A stretch of 64,000 nt of DNA from Microthrixaceae bacterium (GTDB taxonomy: Bacteria; Actinomycetota; Acidimicrobiia; Acidimicrobiales; Microtrichaceae). The notes below the pieces were generated by a model. That model searched no databases. It worked only from the letters and a program-made list of their open reading frames with translations, and had not been told where the DNA came from. This document shows, in pieces, positions 1-8,156 of the stretch. How positions within the stretch are numbered: the stretch's first letter is position 1; every line of letters starts with the position of its first letter. The translations under genes were made by a program, and so were the position numbers. The stretch lies in assembly GCA_023957975.1 (NCBI GenBank), contig JAMLGM010000007.1:62001-126000 (forward strand), written 5' to 3'.

Positions 1-298
<298 letters not shown>

Positions 299-346
299 TC
301 AGGTCTCGGTGGGGAGCAACGCTCCCCCACGACTTTGTTGAGTGAA

Positions 347-1123
347 TCAGTGCGCCGGGTGCAGGGCGCCACCGATGTACACACCGGTGAGCAGGGCGAA
401 GATGTAGGCCTGAAGGAAGGCCACCATCAACTCGAAGCCCACGAAGGCGATGAGCATGAAGAACGAGAACGGCATGGCGAGCACCAGAGCGTTCAATCCC
501 CACAAGGTGGCGCTCAACACCGAGAAGGTGATGAGGAGGATGTGGCCAGCCAGCGAGTTGGCGAAAAGACGAACGGCGAGCGAGAACGGGCGCACCAGGA
601 ACGTGGAGATCAACTCGATCGGGGTCACGAGGATGTACAGCGCCTTCGGAACTCCCGGGGGAAACAGCGCGGAGGCGAAGTAGCCCAGACCGTTGTGTTT
701 CACGCCGACGGTCACGAACATCACCAACGCCAAGATGCCGAGGATGGCTGGATTGGCCATGCGTGCGTTGGCACCGAAGTGGGCGGTGGGCAAGATGCCG
801 AAGATGTTGCCGAAGAAGATGAACAGGAACATCGAGATGAGCAGCGGCAGGTACCGGAGGCCGTCCGGGCCGATGGTCGGCATGATGACCTGCTTCTCGA
901 CGAAGTCGACGGCGATCTCGGCCATGTTCTGGGCGCCGGTCGGAGCGCTCTGCGCGGCCTTCTTCGCCTTGGCTCCGGCGACGAGGAACCAGATCGTCGG
1001 GATGGCCATTGCGATCAGCGAGATCAGGGCGACCTTGTTGAACGCGAACGGTCCGTCCTTGATCAAGAAGTTCGGCCATTCGACCATCTCTTCAATGCCA
1101 GGGAATTTCACCTCAGCGAGCAC
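347..1123 (-). CDS. atpB: ATP synthase Fo subunit a
   Basis: Membrane subunit a, which forms the proton half-channels against the c-ring. 258 residues, normal for the family, with five or more hydrophobic helices. The essential channel arginine is in the motif FSLAVRLFANSLAGHILL (about Arg185). The GTG start at 1123 is supported by GAGGAG seven or so bases upstream. It lies 43 bp after the atpI-like gene and 96 bp before atpE, so the run atpZ-like, atpI-like, atpB, atpE is probably one transcript. The rest of the operon (F1 genes) should lie left of the window. Confidence 0.97.
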   Translation of the reverse strand: MLAEVKFPGIEEMVEWPNFLIKDGPFAFNKVALISLIAMAIPTIWFLVAGAKAKKAAQSAPTGAQNMAEIAVDFVEKQVIMPTIGPDGLRYLPLLISMFLFIFFGNIFGILPTAHFGANARMANPAILGILALVMFVTVGVKHNGLGYFASALFPPGVPKALYILVTPIELISTFLVRPFSLAVRLFANSLAGHILLITFSVLSATLWGLNALVLAMPFSFFMLIAFVGFELMVAFLQAYIFALLTGVYIGGALHPAH

Positions 1124-1166
1124 GCTTCACTCCTCAGTAGATGACGTCTCAGTTGCCGACAAAGCT

Positions 1167-1643
1167 CTACGCCGCGTTCGCGACGTGGGGATCGTCAGGC
1201 CGGTTTGGAACAGGCTTCGGCTTGAGGCCCGGAAAGGCCATCGAACCCGAAACGAATCGGAGCTCCCACAACAGGAGTCCGAGGTGGGTGACGATGAGCA
1301 TGATGCCAAGCGGCACAAACTCAACCCACGACATGTTGCGGACCGCCATGACCGCAGCGAAGATCAGGCCCAAGCGCAGCAGGTAGCCGCCGAGCGCGGC
1401 ACCGGCCATCAGGGCGAACGAAATACGACCCGCGGCCGACAACATGTAGGCGGCGAGCACGAAATTGACGACGATCAGCACGAGCGCGTAGCCCGCGGAC
1501 AAGATGCCGTTGAGCCCCCAGAATCCGCCGACGAAGAACGTGACCGGGATGAGAATCCACGAGCGCTTCGCCATGTCGAGGGCGATCTCGAATGCCGGAG
1601 CGCTCTGCACGGCGGTGGTCAGCGGGTTCACGGGATCGTTCAT
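1167..1643 (-). CDS. AtpI-like membrane protein of the ATP synthase operon
   Basis: A 158-residue protein with four predicted membrane helices between residues about 25 and 135 (for example YALVLIVVNFVLAAYMLSA and EFVPLGIMLIVTHLGLLL) and a short polar C-terminal tail. Position directly before atpB is the usual place for AtpI-type assembly or Mg2+-related proteins; sequence similarity to AtpI is weak by eye, so the role is inferred from position and topology. The ATG at 1643 overlaps the TGA of the preceding gene (ATGA), so translation is likely coupled. A longer in-frame opening upstream of this ATG only shadows the preceding gene. Confidence 0.75.
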   Translation of the reverse strand: MNDPVNPLTTAVQSAPAFEIALDMAKRSWILIPVTFFVGGFWGLNGILSAGYALVLIVVNFVLAAYMLSAAGRISFALMAGAALGGYLLRLGLIFAAVMAVRNMSWVEFVPLGIMLIVTHLGLLLWELRFVSGSMAFPGLKPKPVPNRPDDPHVANAA

Positions 1644-2101
1644 GCGCCGTACCCTGCCGCTGCTGTCGATACCGCCGCCTCCGGTGCGGTGCCGTTGACC
1701 CCGCGTCGCTCGGCCGCTTGCGCCTCGGCGAGTTCGACATCGAGGCGGGCACGCTCGGCAGCCCGAGCCTCGACGACGCTCTGGCGGGCCTGCGCACGTC
1801 GAGCCGCTGATTCGCCGCGGATGACACCGGCCGCCGCCGCCGCCTCGTCCATCGACCGTCGGTAGCTCAGGTACATGCTCGTGACCGCTCCGACCACACC
1901 GAACACGGCCAGTGCGATGGTCAACACCGGGGTCCAGCCGAGCTTGGAATCGACCCACCATCCGAACAGCGCCAACAGAAACGGCGACACGACCAGCTCA
2001 TAGCCGGTGTGCGACGTGGTCAGCTGCGCGCTGGCGCGCTGCGCAGTGGCGAGCTGGCCGGCAGGCTGTTCGGTGAGTTCGTGGTGGTCGGCTACGGCCA
2101 T
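1640..2101 (-). CDS. AtpZ/AtpI-type putative F0F1-ATPase subunit
   Basis: About 153 residues. Residues 30-75 contain two membrane helices with the pattern GYELVVSPFLLALFGWWVD...TIALAVFGVVGAVTSMYL, which resembles the small AtpZ/ATPase_gene1 family that precedes atp genes. After the helices comes a long Ala/Arg/Glu-rich segment (about residues 85-135) likely to form a cytoplasmic helix or coiled coil, longer than usual for the family. The start at ATG 2101 (or TTG 2104) has no strong ribosome-binding site. It is the first gene of the atp group; the 115 bp upstream to the preceding small membrane gene could hold the atp promoter. Function (assembly or cation transport for the synthase) is inferred from family and position. 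Confidence 0.72.
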   Translation of the reverse strand: MAVADHHELTEQPAGQLATAQRASAQLTTSHTGYELVVSPFLLALFGWWVDSKLGWTPVLTIALAVFGVVGAVTSMYLSYRRSMDEAAAAAGVIRGESAARRAQARQSVVEARAAERARLDVELAEAQAAERRGVNGTAPEAAVSTAAAGYGA

Positions 2102-2216
2102 CAATGGTGTCCCGGTTTCGGCGCCCGGACCCTCGTCCGGCGTGCTTGTGAAACTGTTCCCAATCTACGGGGACCCGCGATCTGCTCGCAAGTCCAACCT
2201 TTGGCTGTGACGGTTC

Positions 2217-2594
2217 TTACCGCTCCGGGCTCTGACCGGATGCGATCTCGATCGCTTCCACGATGCGGTCGGTGTTCGCACGGCTCTCATGAACCAGGCG
2301 AATCAGCCAGAACCGCAGGTAGCGCGCGATCGAGTAACGGATGAACAGCGCCGCGCCGGCGATCAACAACGCCAGGCCGATGAAACTGCCGGTGGCGGTG
2401 TAGGAGCGCTGGTTGAACTCGTTCAAGGTGCCTTGCACCATGAGCCCGCCGTAGATCGCCAGCACCAGACCGGCGATCGACAGCACGACTCCGACCACGA
2501 GCAGTCGCGACTCGTTCTCGCCGCTCGACGCCTTGAGCTTCAGGTCGCCGATCTCCTTGTTGAACTGCTGGATGCGATCGGGATTCTCATTCAT
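2217..2594 (-). CDS. small two-helix membrane protein downstream of livF
   Basis: A 125-residue protein I do not recognise. A polar N-terminus (MNENPDRIQQFNKEIGDLK) is followed by two membrane helices (about 33-55, LLVVGVVLSIAGLVLAIYGG, and 70-92, GSFIGLALLIAGAALFIRY) and an amphipathic, basic-then-acidic C-terminal tail. The ATG at 2594 has a strong GGAGGA site 6 nt upstream; a longer reading upstream is only a shadow of livF. It starts 61 bp after the livF stop on the same strand, so it is probably cotranscribed with the branched-chain-type ABC transporter. An accessory role for that transporter is possible but is only inferred from position. Confidence 0.8.
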   Translation of the reverse strand: MNENPDRIQQFNKEIGDLKLKASSGENESRLLVVGVVLSIAGLVLAIYGGLMVQGTLNEFNQRSYTATGSFIGLALLIAGAALFIRYSIARYLRFWLIRLVHESRANTDRIVEAIEIASGQSPER

Positions 2595-2655
2595 TGGTGG
2601 TTCCTCCAAGGCTGGGAGATCGAAGGGGTGTGGGTTGGGGTCGTGGGTCCGCCGG

Positions 2656-3390
2656 TCACCGCGCACCGCCGGTTGTGCCGTGGTCGCCGCCAAGGTACGC
2701 AGCGGAGAGCTCCTCTTCCACCTCGGCCGGCGGCCCAACGGTACGGATGGATCCGTTGACCATGATCGCCGCAAGGTCGGCGATGCCGAGCACGGTGCGG
2801 GCGAATTGTTCGACGACCAGAATCGACACGCCGGTGCGCGCGATGTCCGCGACGATCGCATATAACTCCTCCACCACGAGTGGAGCGAGTCCCATCGACA
2901 ACTCGTCGAGCAGCAACACCGCCGGATTCGACGCGAGACCCCGCGCCATCGCCAGCATCTGCTGTTCGCCGCCGGACATCGTTCCCACGAGTTGGCTGCG
3001 CCGCTCGCCCAGCCTCGGGAACTGTGCGTAGGTCATCTCCTCGATCTCGTCGATCGGTCGACCGGCATAGCTGGCCATCTGCAGATTCTCGCGAACGGTC
3101 AGGTTGGGAAACACCCCCCGACCCTCGGGAATGGTGATGAGCCCACGCCGGGCAAGCTCCTCTGGGGCGACTCCGGTCACGTCACGGCCGGCGACGATCA
3201 CCTTGCCAGCGGTCGGCGTTACGAGGCCACAACAGACGTTGAGCGTCGTGGTCTTGCCCGCCCCGTTGGGGCCGAGCAGCGCCACCACGACCCCCGCCGG
3301 AATCTCGAGGTCGATGCCGTGCAACACCTCGATGTTTCCGTAGGCCGCACGGATTCCCTGCAGTTCGATGAGGTTCGCGACATCGCTCAC
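2656..3390 (-). CDS. livF: branched-chain amino acid-type ABC transporter ATPase LivF
   Basis: One of the two ATP-binding subunits of a branched-chain amino acid/amide-type (HAAT) importer. 244 residues. Walker A GPNGAGKTT at about 36-44, ABC signature MSGGEQQ, and Walker B LLLDELSMGL; the Leu-Ser after DE is typical of LivF. The GTG start at 3390 overlaps the livG stop (GTGA), giving coupled translation. It is the last transporter gene before the small membrane gene. Substrate is unknown; such transporters also carry amides, urea or aromatic compounds. Confidence 0.93.
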   Translation of the reverse strand: MSDVANLIELQGIRAAYGNIEVLHGIDLEIPAGVVVALLGPNGAGKTTTLNVCCGLVTPTAGKVIVAGRDVTGVAPEELARRGLITIPEGRGVFPNLTVRENLQMASYAGRPIDEIEEMTYAQFPRLGERRSQLVGTMSGGEQQMLAMARGLASNPAVLLLDELSMGLAPLVVEELYAIVADIARTGVSILVVEQFARTVLGIADLAAIMVNGSIRTVGPPAEVEEELSAAYLGGDHGTTGGAR

Positions 3391-4151
3391 AGCGCGCTCC
3401 CGAGATAGGCGTTGAGCACCGACTCGTTCGCCTGGACCTCCGCCGGCGTTCCCTCGGCGATGATCTGGCCGAAATCCAGAACGTAGATCTGGGTGCACAC
3501 CTTCATCACGAGCGGGACGTCGTGTTCGACCATCAAGATGGCGAGGCCCGATTGCGCGAGTTGCACCAGCAGTTCTCCGAACTGCTCGGTCTCGTGATCG
3601 TCGAGACCCGAGGCCGGCTCGTCCAGGAGCAGCACCCGGGGCCGGATGGCCAGCGCTCGGCCGAGTTCGACGAGGCGGGCCCGACCGGTGGACAACGAGC
3701 CGACGTTGACATCCGCGAACTCCGCGAGTCCGAGTCGATCGAGGATCAGTTCCACCTCGGCACCGGCGTCGGGGTCGCTCCCCTCGGGGGCGAGCAATTG
3801 TCGGTTCGCCGGGGTCCGGCGCGCCCAAGCCTGGCGAATCTCACAACCCACCAACAGGTTCTCGCGAACGCTCAGCGAAGAGAACACCTCGAGCCGCTGA
3901 AAGGTCCGGCCGATCCCCAATCGAGCGCGCTTGTGTGTGCCCACCTTCGACACGTCATTTCCGTCGAGCACCACGCGACCCGCAGTCGGCGTCAGAACGC
4001 CGGAGATCATGTTGAACGTCGTGGTCTTGCCGGCGCCGTTCGGGCCGATCAGCCCCGTCACCCGGCCCGATTCCACCGCGAGGTTGACGTCGGACACGGC
4101 CAGGTTCCCGCCGAAACGCACGGTCAACCCTCGAGTCTCAAGCAAGGCCAC
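3387..4151 (-). CDS. livG: branched-chain amino acid-type ABC transporter ATPase LivG
   Basis: Second ATPase subunit of the same importer, about 254 residues. Walker A GPNGAGKTT, the LivG-type Q-loop region GIGRTFQRLEVF, signature LSTGRARLVELGRAL and Walker B LLLDEPASGLDDHE are visible. I chose GTG 4151 because the string AGGGGG lies 6 nt before it and the protein then begins MALLETRGLTVRFGG, as in homologues; an earlier GTG at 4166 would add five residues. The start lies inside the 3' end of the permease gene. Signature LSTGRAR deviates from LSGGQ, as is often seen in LivG. Confidence 0.92.
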   Translation of the reverse strand: MALLETRGLTVRFGGNLAVSDVNLAVESGRVTGLIGPNGAGKTTTFNMISGVLTPTAGRVVLDGNDVSKVGTHKRARLGIGRTFQRLEVFSSLSVRENLLVGCEIRQAWARRTPANRQLLAPEGSDPDAGAEVELILDRLGLAEFADVNVGSLSTGRARLVELGRALAIRPRVLLLDEPASGLDDHETEQFGELLVQLAQSGLAILMVEHDVPLVMKVCTQIYVLDFGQIIAEGTPAEVQANESVLNAYLGSAL

Positions 4152-6495
4152 CGAAGTCCCCCTCACTCACGCCCAACACGGTTTCAGCCTCGAGCACGTC
4201 GGCCCGCATGATCGGCCGATCGATTCCCAACAGGTCGGGCGACGGCCGCGGTTCGGTCATCTTCGGAACCTTGCCGTGGATCGCGACCGCCCCGAACGCC
4301 GCGACGAGCGCGGCCACGATCATCGCGACGACCCGGGCGCCGTTGGAATCGAGCAGTTCGTGCCAGTTCAGGCCTCCAACGATCGCGGAACATGCGATGA
4401 GCCACACCCCCGCAGGAAGCGCTCTTCCCCCTTCGATCGGAGCGAACAGCACCGGCAACAGCGGCACGATCGCCAGGAGGAACAGAATCATCATGGCGAC
4501 AAACCCCCATCCGGTGACGGTGCCACTTCGGGCGAGCAGCCAGATGATCACCGGACCGCCGAGCATCAACCCGAACGCGTCCTTGCGTTCGGTGACCGGC
4601 CGGAACGCTTCCGCGATCTGTGCCGCCGCACCGTCCGGGTTGCGACCGAGGCTGATGCCCATGATGCCCGGGGCGACCTGCAGCAGGTTCTTGATATCGA
4701 CGTTGAAGAACTGGAAGATCCCGACGACGTTGCCGGCGAGGAACCTCGGCAGGAACATCTGGAATCCGCCGAGCATGAGGCCGCCCATGAGCGCACCGCC
4801 GACCGCCCCGATGCCGCCGACCACCGCCAACATCGACACCGACATCGAGTTGAGCAGGTCGTATTCGCTGACCGGAACCGAGCGGGCCGACAACGCGCCT
4901 GCGAGCCCGGCGATCGACGCCGAAAAGGCGAACACGCCGATCTTGGTCCGCGTCAGGTCGAGTCCCAGGGTCGCGCACGCAACCGGGCTGTCTTTCATGG
5001 CGATGAGGCGCCGTCCGTAGGAACTGCGACGCAAGGCACACACTCCGACGCCGAGCAACGCGAACACCACGGTTCCCAACATCACGAGGTCCTGGTTGGT
5101 GACCGGCTTCCAGAACCCGAGATCGATCGGCTCGACGCGCACGGTGTTGCCGTTCGCGAGCTTTCGCTGACTGAAGAACACCTTCGACATCACCAGCGAG
5201 AACGACACCGTGGAAAGCGCGAGGTAGATGCCGGTGAGGCGAAGGGCGGGCAGGGCGATGATCGCCCCGACGACCGCACACACGACGAGGGCGACGATGA
5301 GCGCCCCGAGCGATGCCGTCTGGGCCGCCACCTTGCTCATCACGACCGCTCCGAGACCGACAAACGTCATCTGCCCCAGGCTGATCGACCCCGCGAATCC
5401 GGTGAGTGGAACCAGCGACAGGCTGACGAGCGCGAAGTACATGGTCCACACCAGCGGTGAACGCGCCGGGTCGGAGGGAATGAGGGTGGTGATGCCGTAC
5501 ATGGCGACGATCAACGCCCCCGCCCCCACGAGCGACATGTTCAGCGTCGGCACCCGCATCGCCGCCCGGGTCCGTTGAATGCCGCCGGTGCGAAGGCGGG
5601 CCTGCGGCTGGGCGACCATGACGATCATCATCATGATCGCCGGAAGTGCGAACTGGAATCCGCCGGTCGAGAATCCGCCGATCTCCGGGGTCTTTGTCAC
5701 GACGAAACCGGCGTAATACGACTCGGCCAGCCCGAGGATGAGTGCGCCGAGAAAGGTCATCGGCAGGCTCTTGAGCTTGCCGAAAACCGCCGCGGCGTAA
5801 CAGTTCACGACCGTGTAGGTGAGGGTGATCGAGTCGAACTGGCTCAGCGGAGCGCTGAGGATTCCCGACAGCGCGGCGAGGCCGGAACCGAGCGCCCAGG
5901 CGAACATCGAGATACGGCCGGGCCGGGCGCCGTTGAGACGCACCAGCGAGCGGTCATCGACGACCGCTCGCATGGCGATACCCATGCGCGACTTGTACAG
6001 GACCAAGCGGAGTCCGCCGGCGACGAGCAGCGCGGCAACGAGGATGAGGATGCGGTTGTAGGCGACGTTCACCCCACCGATGCGCACTGAACTGTTGCCG
6101 AAGAACCGAGGCATCGACCGGGTGACGTCGCCTGGCCAGATCCAGTTCACGAGGCCGATGACGGCCAACAGCAACGACACCGTCACGACGATGCGAACTA
6201 CTTCGGTCGCACCCTCGAGACCGCGCATGATGACGCGTTCGACCAGCGCACCGAACAGCGGGGCGAACCCCAACACGACGATCGCGAAGGCCAACGCCCT
6301 CGGTATGCCCCAGCCGCCCTGCCCCGACTCGGTGCTGAGCTGCCAAAACACGAACCCCGACAGCGTTCCGAACGCGCCGTGCGCAAAGTTGAAGATCCCC
6401 GACGTGGTGTAGGTGACCACCAGGCCGCTGGCAGCGATGGCGTACACCGACGCCATCGCGATACCAGTGACCGTGTAGGTAATGAGGTCTTTCAC
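4138..6495 (-). CDS. livHM: fused branched-chain-type ABC permease LivH-LivM
   Basis: A single 785-residue protein carrying both membrane subunits of the importer. Residues about 1-300 match LivH (start MKDLITYTVTGIAMASVYAI; YTTSGIFNFAHGAFGTLSG is the LivH hallmark), and about 320-640 match LivM (SLVPLTGFAGSISLGQMTFV; GLGLD-type loop LGLDLTRTKIGVFAFSA; GGIGAVGGALMGG). A further 140 residues hold about four extra hydrophobic helices and a polar tail that are not part of usual LivM. Each half keeps the EAA-like cytoplasmic loop that meets the ATPases. There is no internal stop or start between the halves, so this is a true fusion. It follows livK by 36 bp and overlaps livG. Confidence 0.92.
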   Translation of the reverse strand: MKDLITYTVTGIAMASVYAIAASGLVVTYTTSGIFNFAHGAFGTLSGFVFWQLSTESGQGGWGIPRALAFAIVVLGFAPLFGALVERVIMRGLEGATEVVRIVVTVSLLLAVIGLVNWIWPGDVTRSMPRFFGNSSVRIGGVNVAYNRILILVAALLVAGGLRLVLYKSRMGIAMRAVVDDRSLVRLNGARPGRISMFAWALGSGLAALSGILSAPLSQFDSITLTYTVVNCYAAAVFGKLKSLPMTFLGALILGLAESYYAGFVVTKTPEIGGFSTGGFQFALPAIMMMIVMVAQPQARLRTGGIQRTRAAMRVPTLNMSLVGAGALIVAMYGITTLIPSDPARSPLVWTMYFALVSLSLVPLTGFAGSISLGQMTFVGLGAVVMSKVAAQTASLGALIVALVVCAVVGAIIALPALRLTGIYLALSTVSFSLVMSKVFFSQRKLANGNTVRVEPIDLGFWKPVTNQDLVMLGTVVFALLGVGVCALRRSSYGRRLIAMKDSPVACATLGLDLTRTKIGVFAFSASIAGLAGALSARSVPVSEYDLLNSMSVSMLAVVGGIGAVGGALMGGLMLGGFQMFLPRFLAGNVVGIFQFFNVDIKNLLQVAPGIMGISLGRNPDGAAAQIAEAFRPVTERKDAFGLMLGGPVIIWLLARSGTVTGWGFVAMMILFLLAIVPLLPVLFAPIEGGRALPAGVWLIACSAIVGGLNWHELLDSNGARVVAMIVAALVAAFGAVAIHGKVPKMTEPRPSPDLLGIDRPIMRADVLEAETVLGVSEGDFGGLA

Positions 6496-6531
6496 CGAGA
6501 TGCCTCTCAGCCGTTTGCCTGGGGTGGAAAC

Positions 6532-7950
6532 CTAGTTGTCGAGAATCGACCGTGATGTCGCTCCTGCGCCGAAGTTGCCTTCGAGCGTCACGAGTTCGTC
6601 GCAGTAGAAGCCGTCCTCGCTGTCCATTTCGCTGCCGATCTCGGGGTGGAGGCGTTCGAACTTTCCGTCCTTGATCGTGACGAGGACCGAACAGCCGCTC
6701 GGCTCGTTGTCGCCGGGGTTGGCCTCGGCGTGCAGACCGCCGCCGGTCCAGCTCTTGATGGCCTTGCCTTCCTGAAGCACGCACACCCGGGTGATCTCGC
6801 CGTTCTTCTTGGCGCATTCGTTGGCAGCGGTCGCGAAGAGCAGGTTGGCCGAGAACGACTGAATCGTCAGGCCGGCATGTTCCCAATCGGGTGAGTACTC
6901 ATCGAGGATCTCGACGAGTTGCTTGGTCGCCGGCCACTTGTCCTCCTCCTCGAAGGGGTGGGCGGCGAGGCGAATCACGGCACCCTCGACGGCCTCGGGG
7001 CCCTGGGCGGTGATGAGGCGCGAGTCGTACTGATTTGCGTCGGCGGTGGTGACGCCTTCCCAACCCTGGTCGTTGAGCGCCTGGGACAGCCCGGCGTAGG
7101 AGACGGGCTCGCCGACGAAGCTCAGCAACTTGATACCGGCCTGGATGACCTGCTGGGCGGTGACGGAGTAGTCGGCGTTGACCACCGCGTACCGGACCGT
7201 GCTGAAGTTGCCGAAGCCCTCGACCAGCTTGGCCTGACCGACGACCTGGTCCTTGTTCTGCTCGATGGACGCCAGATCGCCGAACGCCACGCCGAAGTCG
7301 CCGATCAGGTCGGGATACACGTCGGCGAGCTGCACATAGGAGCCATAGGCCTTGAGGTGCGCCGGATTGGGGATCGCCTGGACCTGATCGGTCGCCTCGG
7401 AGAAGTCGGTTGATACGGCAAACCCCGGGAATGCGATCAGACCGCACTCGTGAAAGTCGCTGCCCGGCTTGCCCGAGAACATCAGGTTGTCCATGGCGTA
7501 TCCGCCACCGACCATGGCGAACACGTCGGTGCACGCCTCGGCCATGCCGTCTTCCACCGCCATGACATCGACGCCGAGATCGACGGCCTCGAGCGGGATG
7601 CCGGCGATACCGCCCTGGGCGTTGCACCACTGCACGAACGCCGTGCTGGAGTCCCAGAGTTCCTTGAGAAGGCCGGGCTTGAAGCCCTCGCGGTTGTTGG
7701 CGACGCCGAGGTACAACTTGTCGGTGCCCAAGCCCGCGTCGGCTTCGGCGACGGTGGCTTCGCCCGGCCCGCAGGGCGACTCGATGTCGCCGAATCGACC
7801 CGCTCCCCCGGCATCGGGTGTATCGGTGCCTTCGGACGGCGCGACGGTCGATTCGGTGTTGCCGGTGACGGCCTCGTCGGCGCCTTCAGCCGCACACGCG
7901 GTTGCCAACAGTGCCGAGATCGCCAAGGCGGCGACGACTCGCAGTTTCAT
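6532..7950 (-). CDS. ABC transporter substrate-binding lipoprotein (LivK-like)
   Basis: Extracytoplasmic solute receptor for the liv-type importer, 472 residues. The N-terminus is a lipoprotein signal with the acceptor Cys at about 19 (ISALLATAC), followed by an Ala/Asp/Thr-rich linker and a type-1 periplasmic-binding fold (Peripla_BP_6-like; for example DKLYLGVANNREGFKPG and a second-lobe region GLTIQSFSANLLFATA). The ATG at 7950 has a GGGGGAT site upstream; a longer start is less likely because it would mask the signal peptide. It is the first gene of the operon livK-livHM-livG-livF. A palindromic operator in the intergenic region to the divergent amidohydrolase suggests shared control. Confidence 0.88.
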   Translation of the reverse strand: MKLRVVAALAISALLATACAAEGADEAVTGNTESTVAPSEGTDTPDAGGAGRFGDIESPCGPGEATVAEADAGLGTDKLYLGVANNREGFKPGLLKELWDSSTAFVQWCNAQGGIAGIPLEAVDLGVDVMAVEDGMAEACTDVFAMVGGGYAMDNLMFSGKPGSDFHECGLIAFPGFAVSTDFSEATDQVQAIPNPAHLKAYGSYVQLADVYPDLIGDFGVAFGDLASIEQNKDQVVGQAKLVEGFGNFSTVRYAVVNADYSVTAQQVIQAGIKLLSFVGEPVSYAGLSQALNDQGWEGVTTADANQYDSRLITAQGPEAVEGAVIRLAAHPFEEEDKWPATKQLVEILDEYSPDWEHAGLTIQSFSANLLFATAANECAKKNGEITRVCVLQEGKAIKSWTGGGLHAEANPGDNEPSGCSVLVTIKDGKFERLHPEIGSEMDSEDGFYCDELVTLEGNFGAGATSRSILDN

Positions 7951-8046
7951 GCATATCCCCCATGTCGATGAGTGGCGGCCATCCAATCAGGTCGGATGAC
8001 GGGCCGCAACCCTAGTCAGCAATCTCGCCCTTCGGTTCGACTTGTT

Positions 8047-8063
8047 TCTGACGGACCGTCAGA
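8047..8063. promoter_or_regulatory. 17-bp palindromic operator between livK and the amidohydrolase
   Basis: TCTGACGG-A-CCGTCAGA is a perfect inverted repeat with 8-bp arms. It sits near the middle of the 206-bp divergent gap (7951-8156). The form, short GC arms around a one-base centre, is typical of TetR-family operators. For the rightward gene a possible -35 (TTGTTT, 8042-8047) and -10 (TTGATA, 8066-8071) flank it, so a bound repressor would block that promoter. No TetR gene is next to it, so the regulator would act from elsewhere. Confidence 0.6.
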
Positions 8064-8156
8064 TTTTGATACCGTCGGGTTCCAGGTGCCGCACGCACCG
8101 CTCCGAACGGTCTCAAACGACCGCCCGCACAACGAATGCCGAACGAGGTGTTGAAC

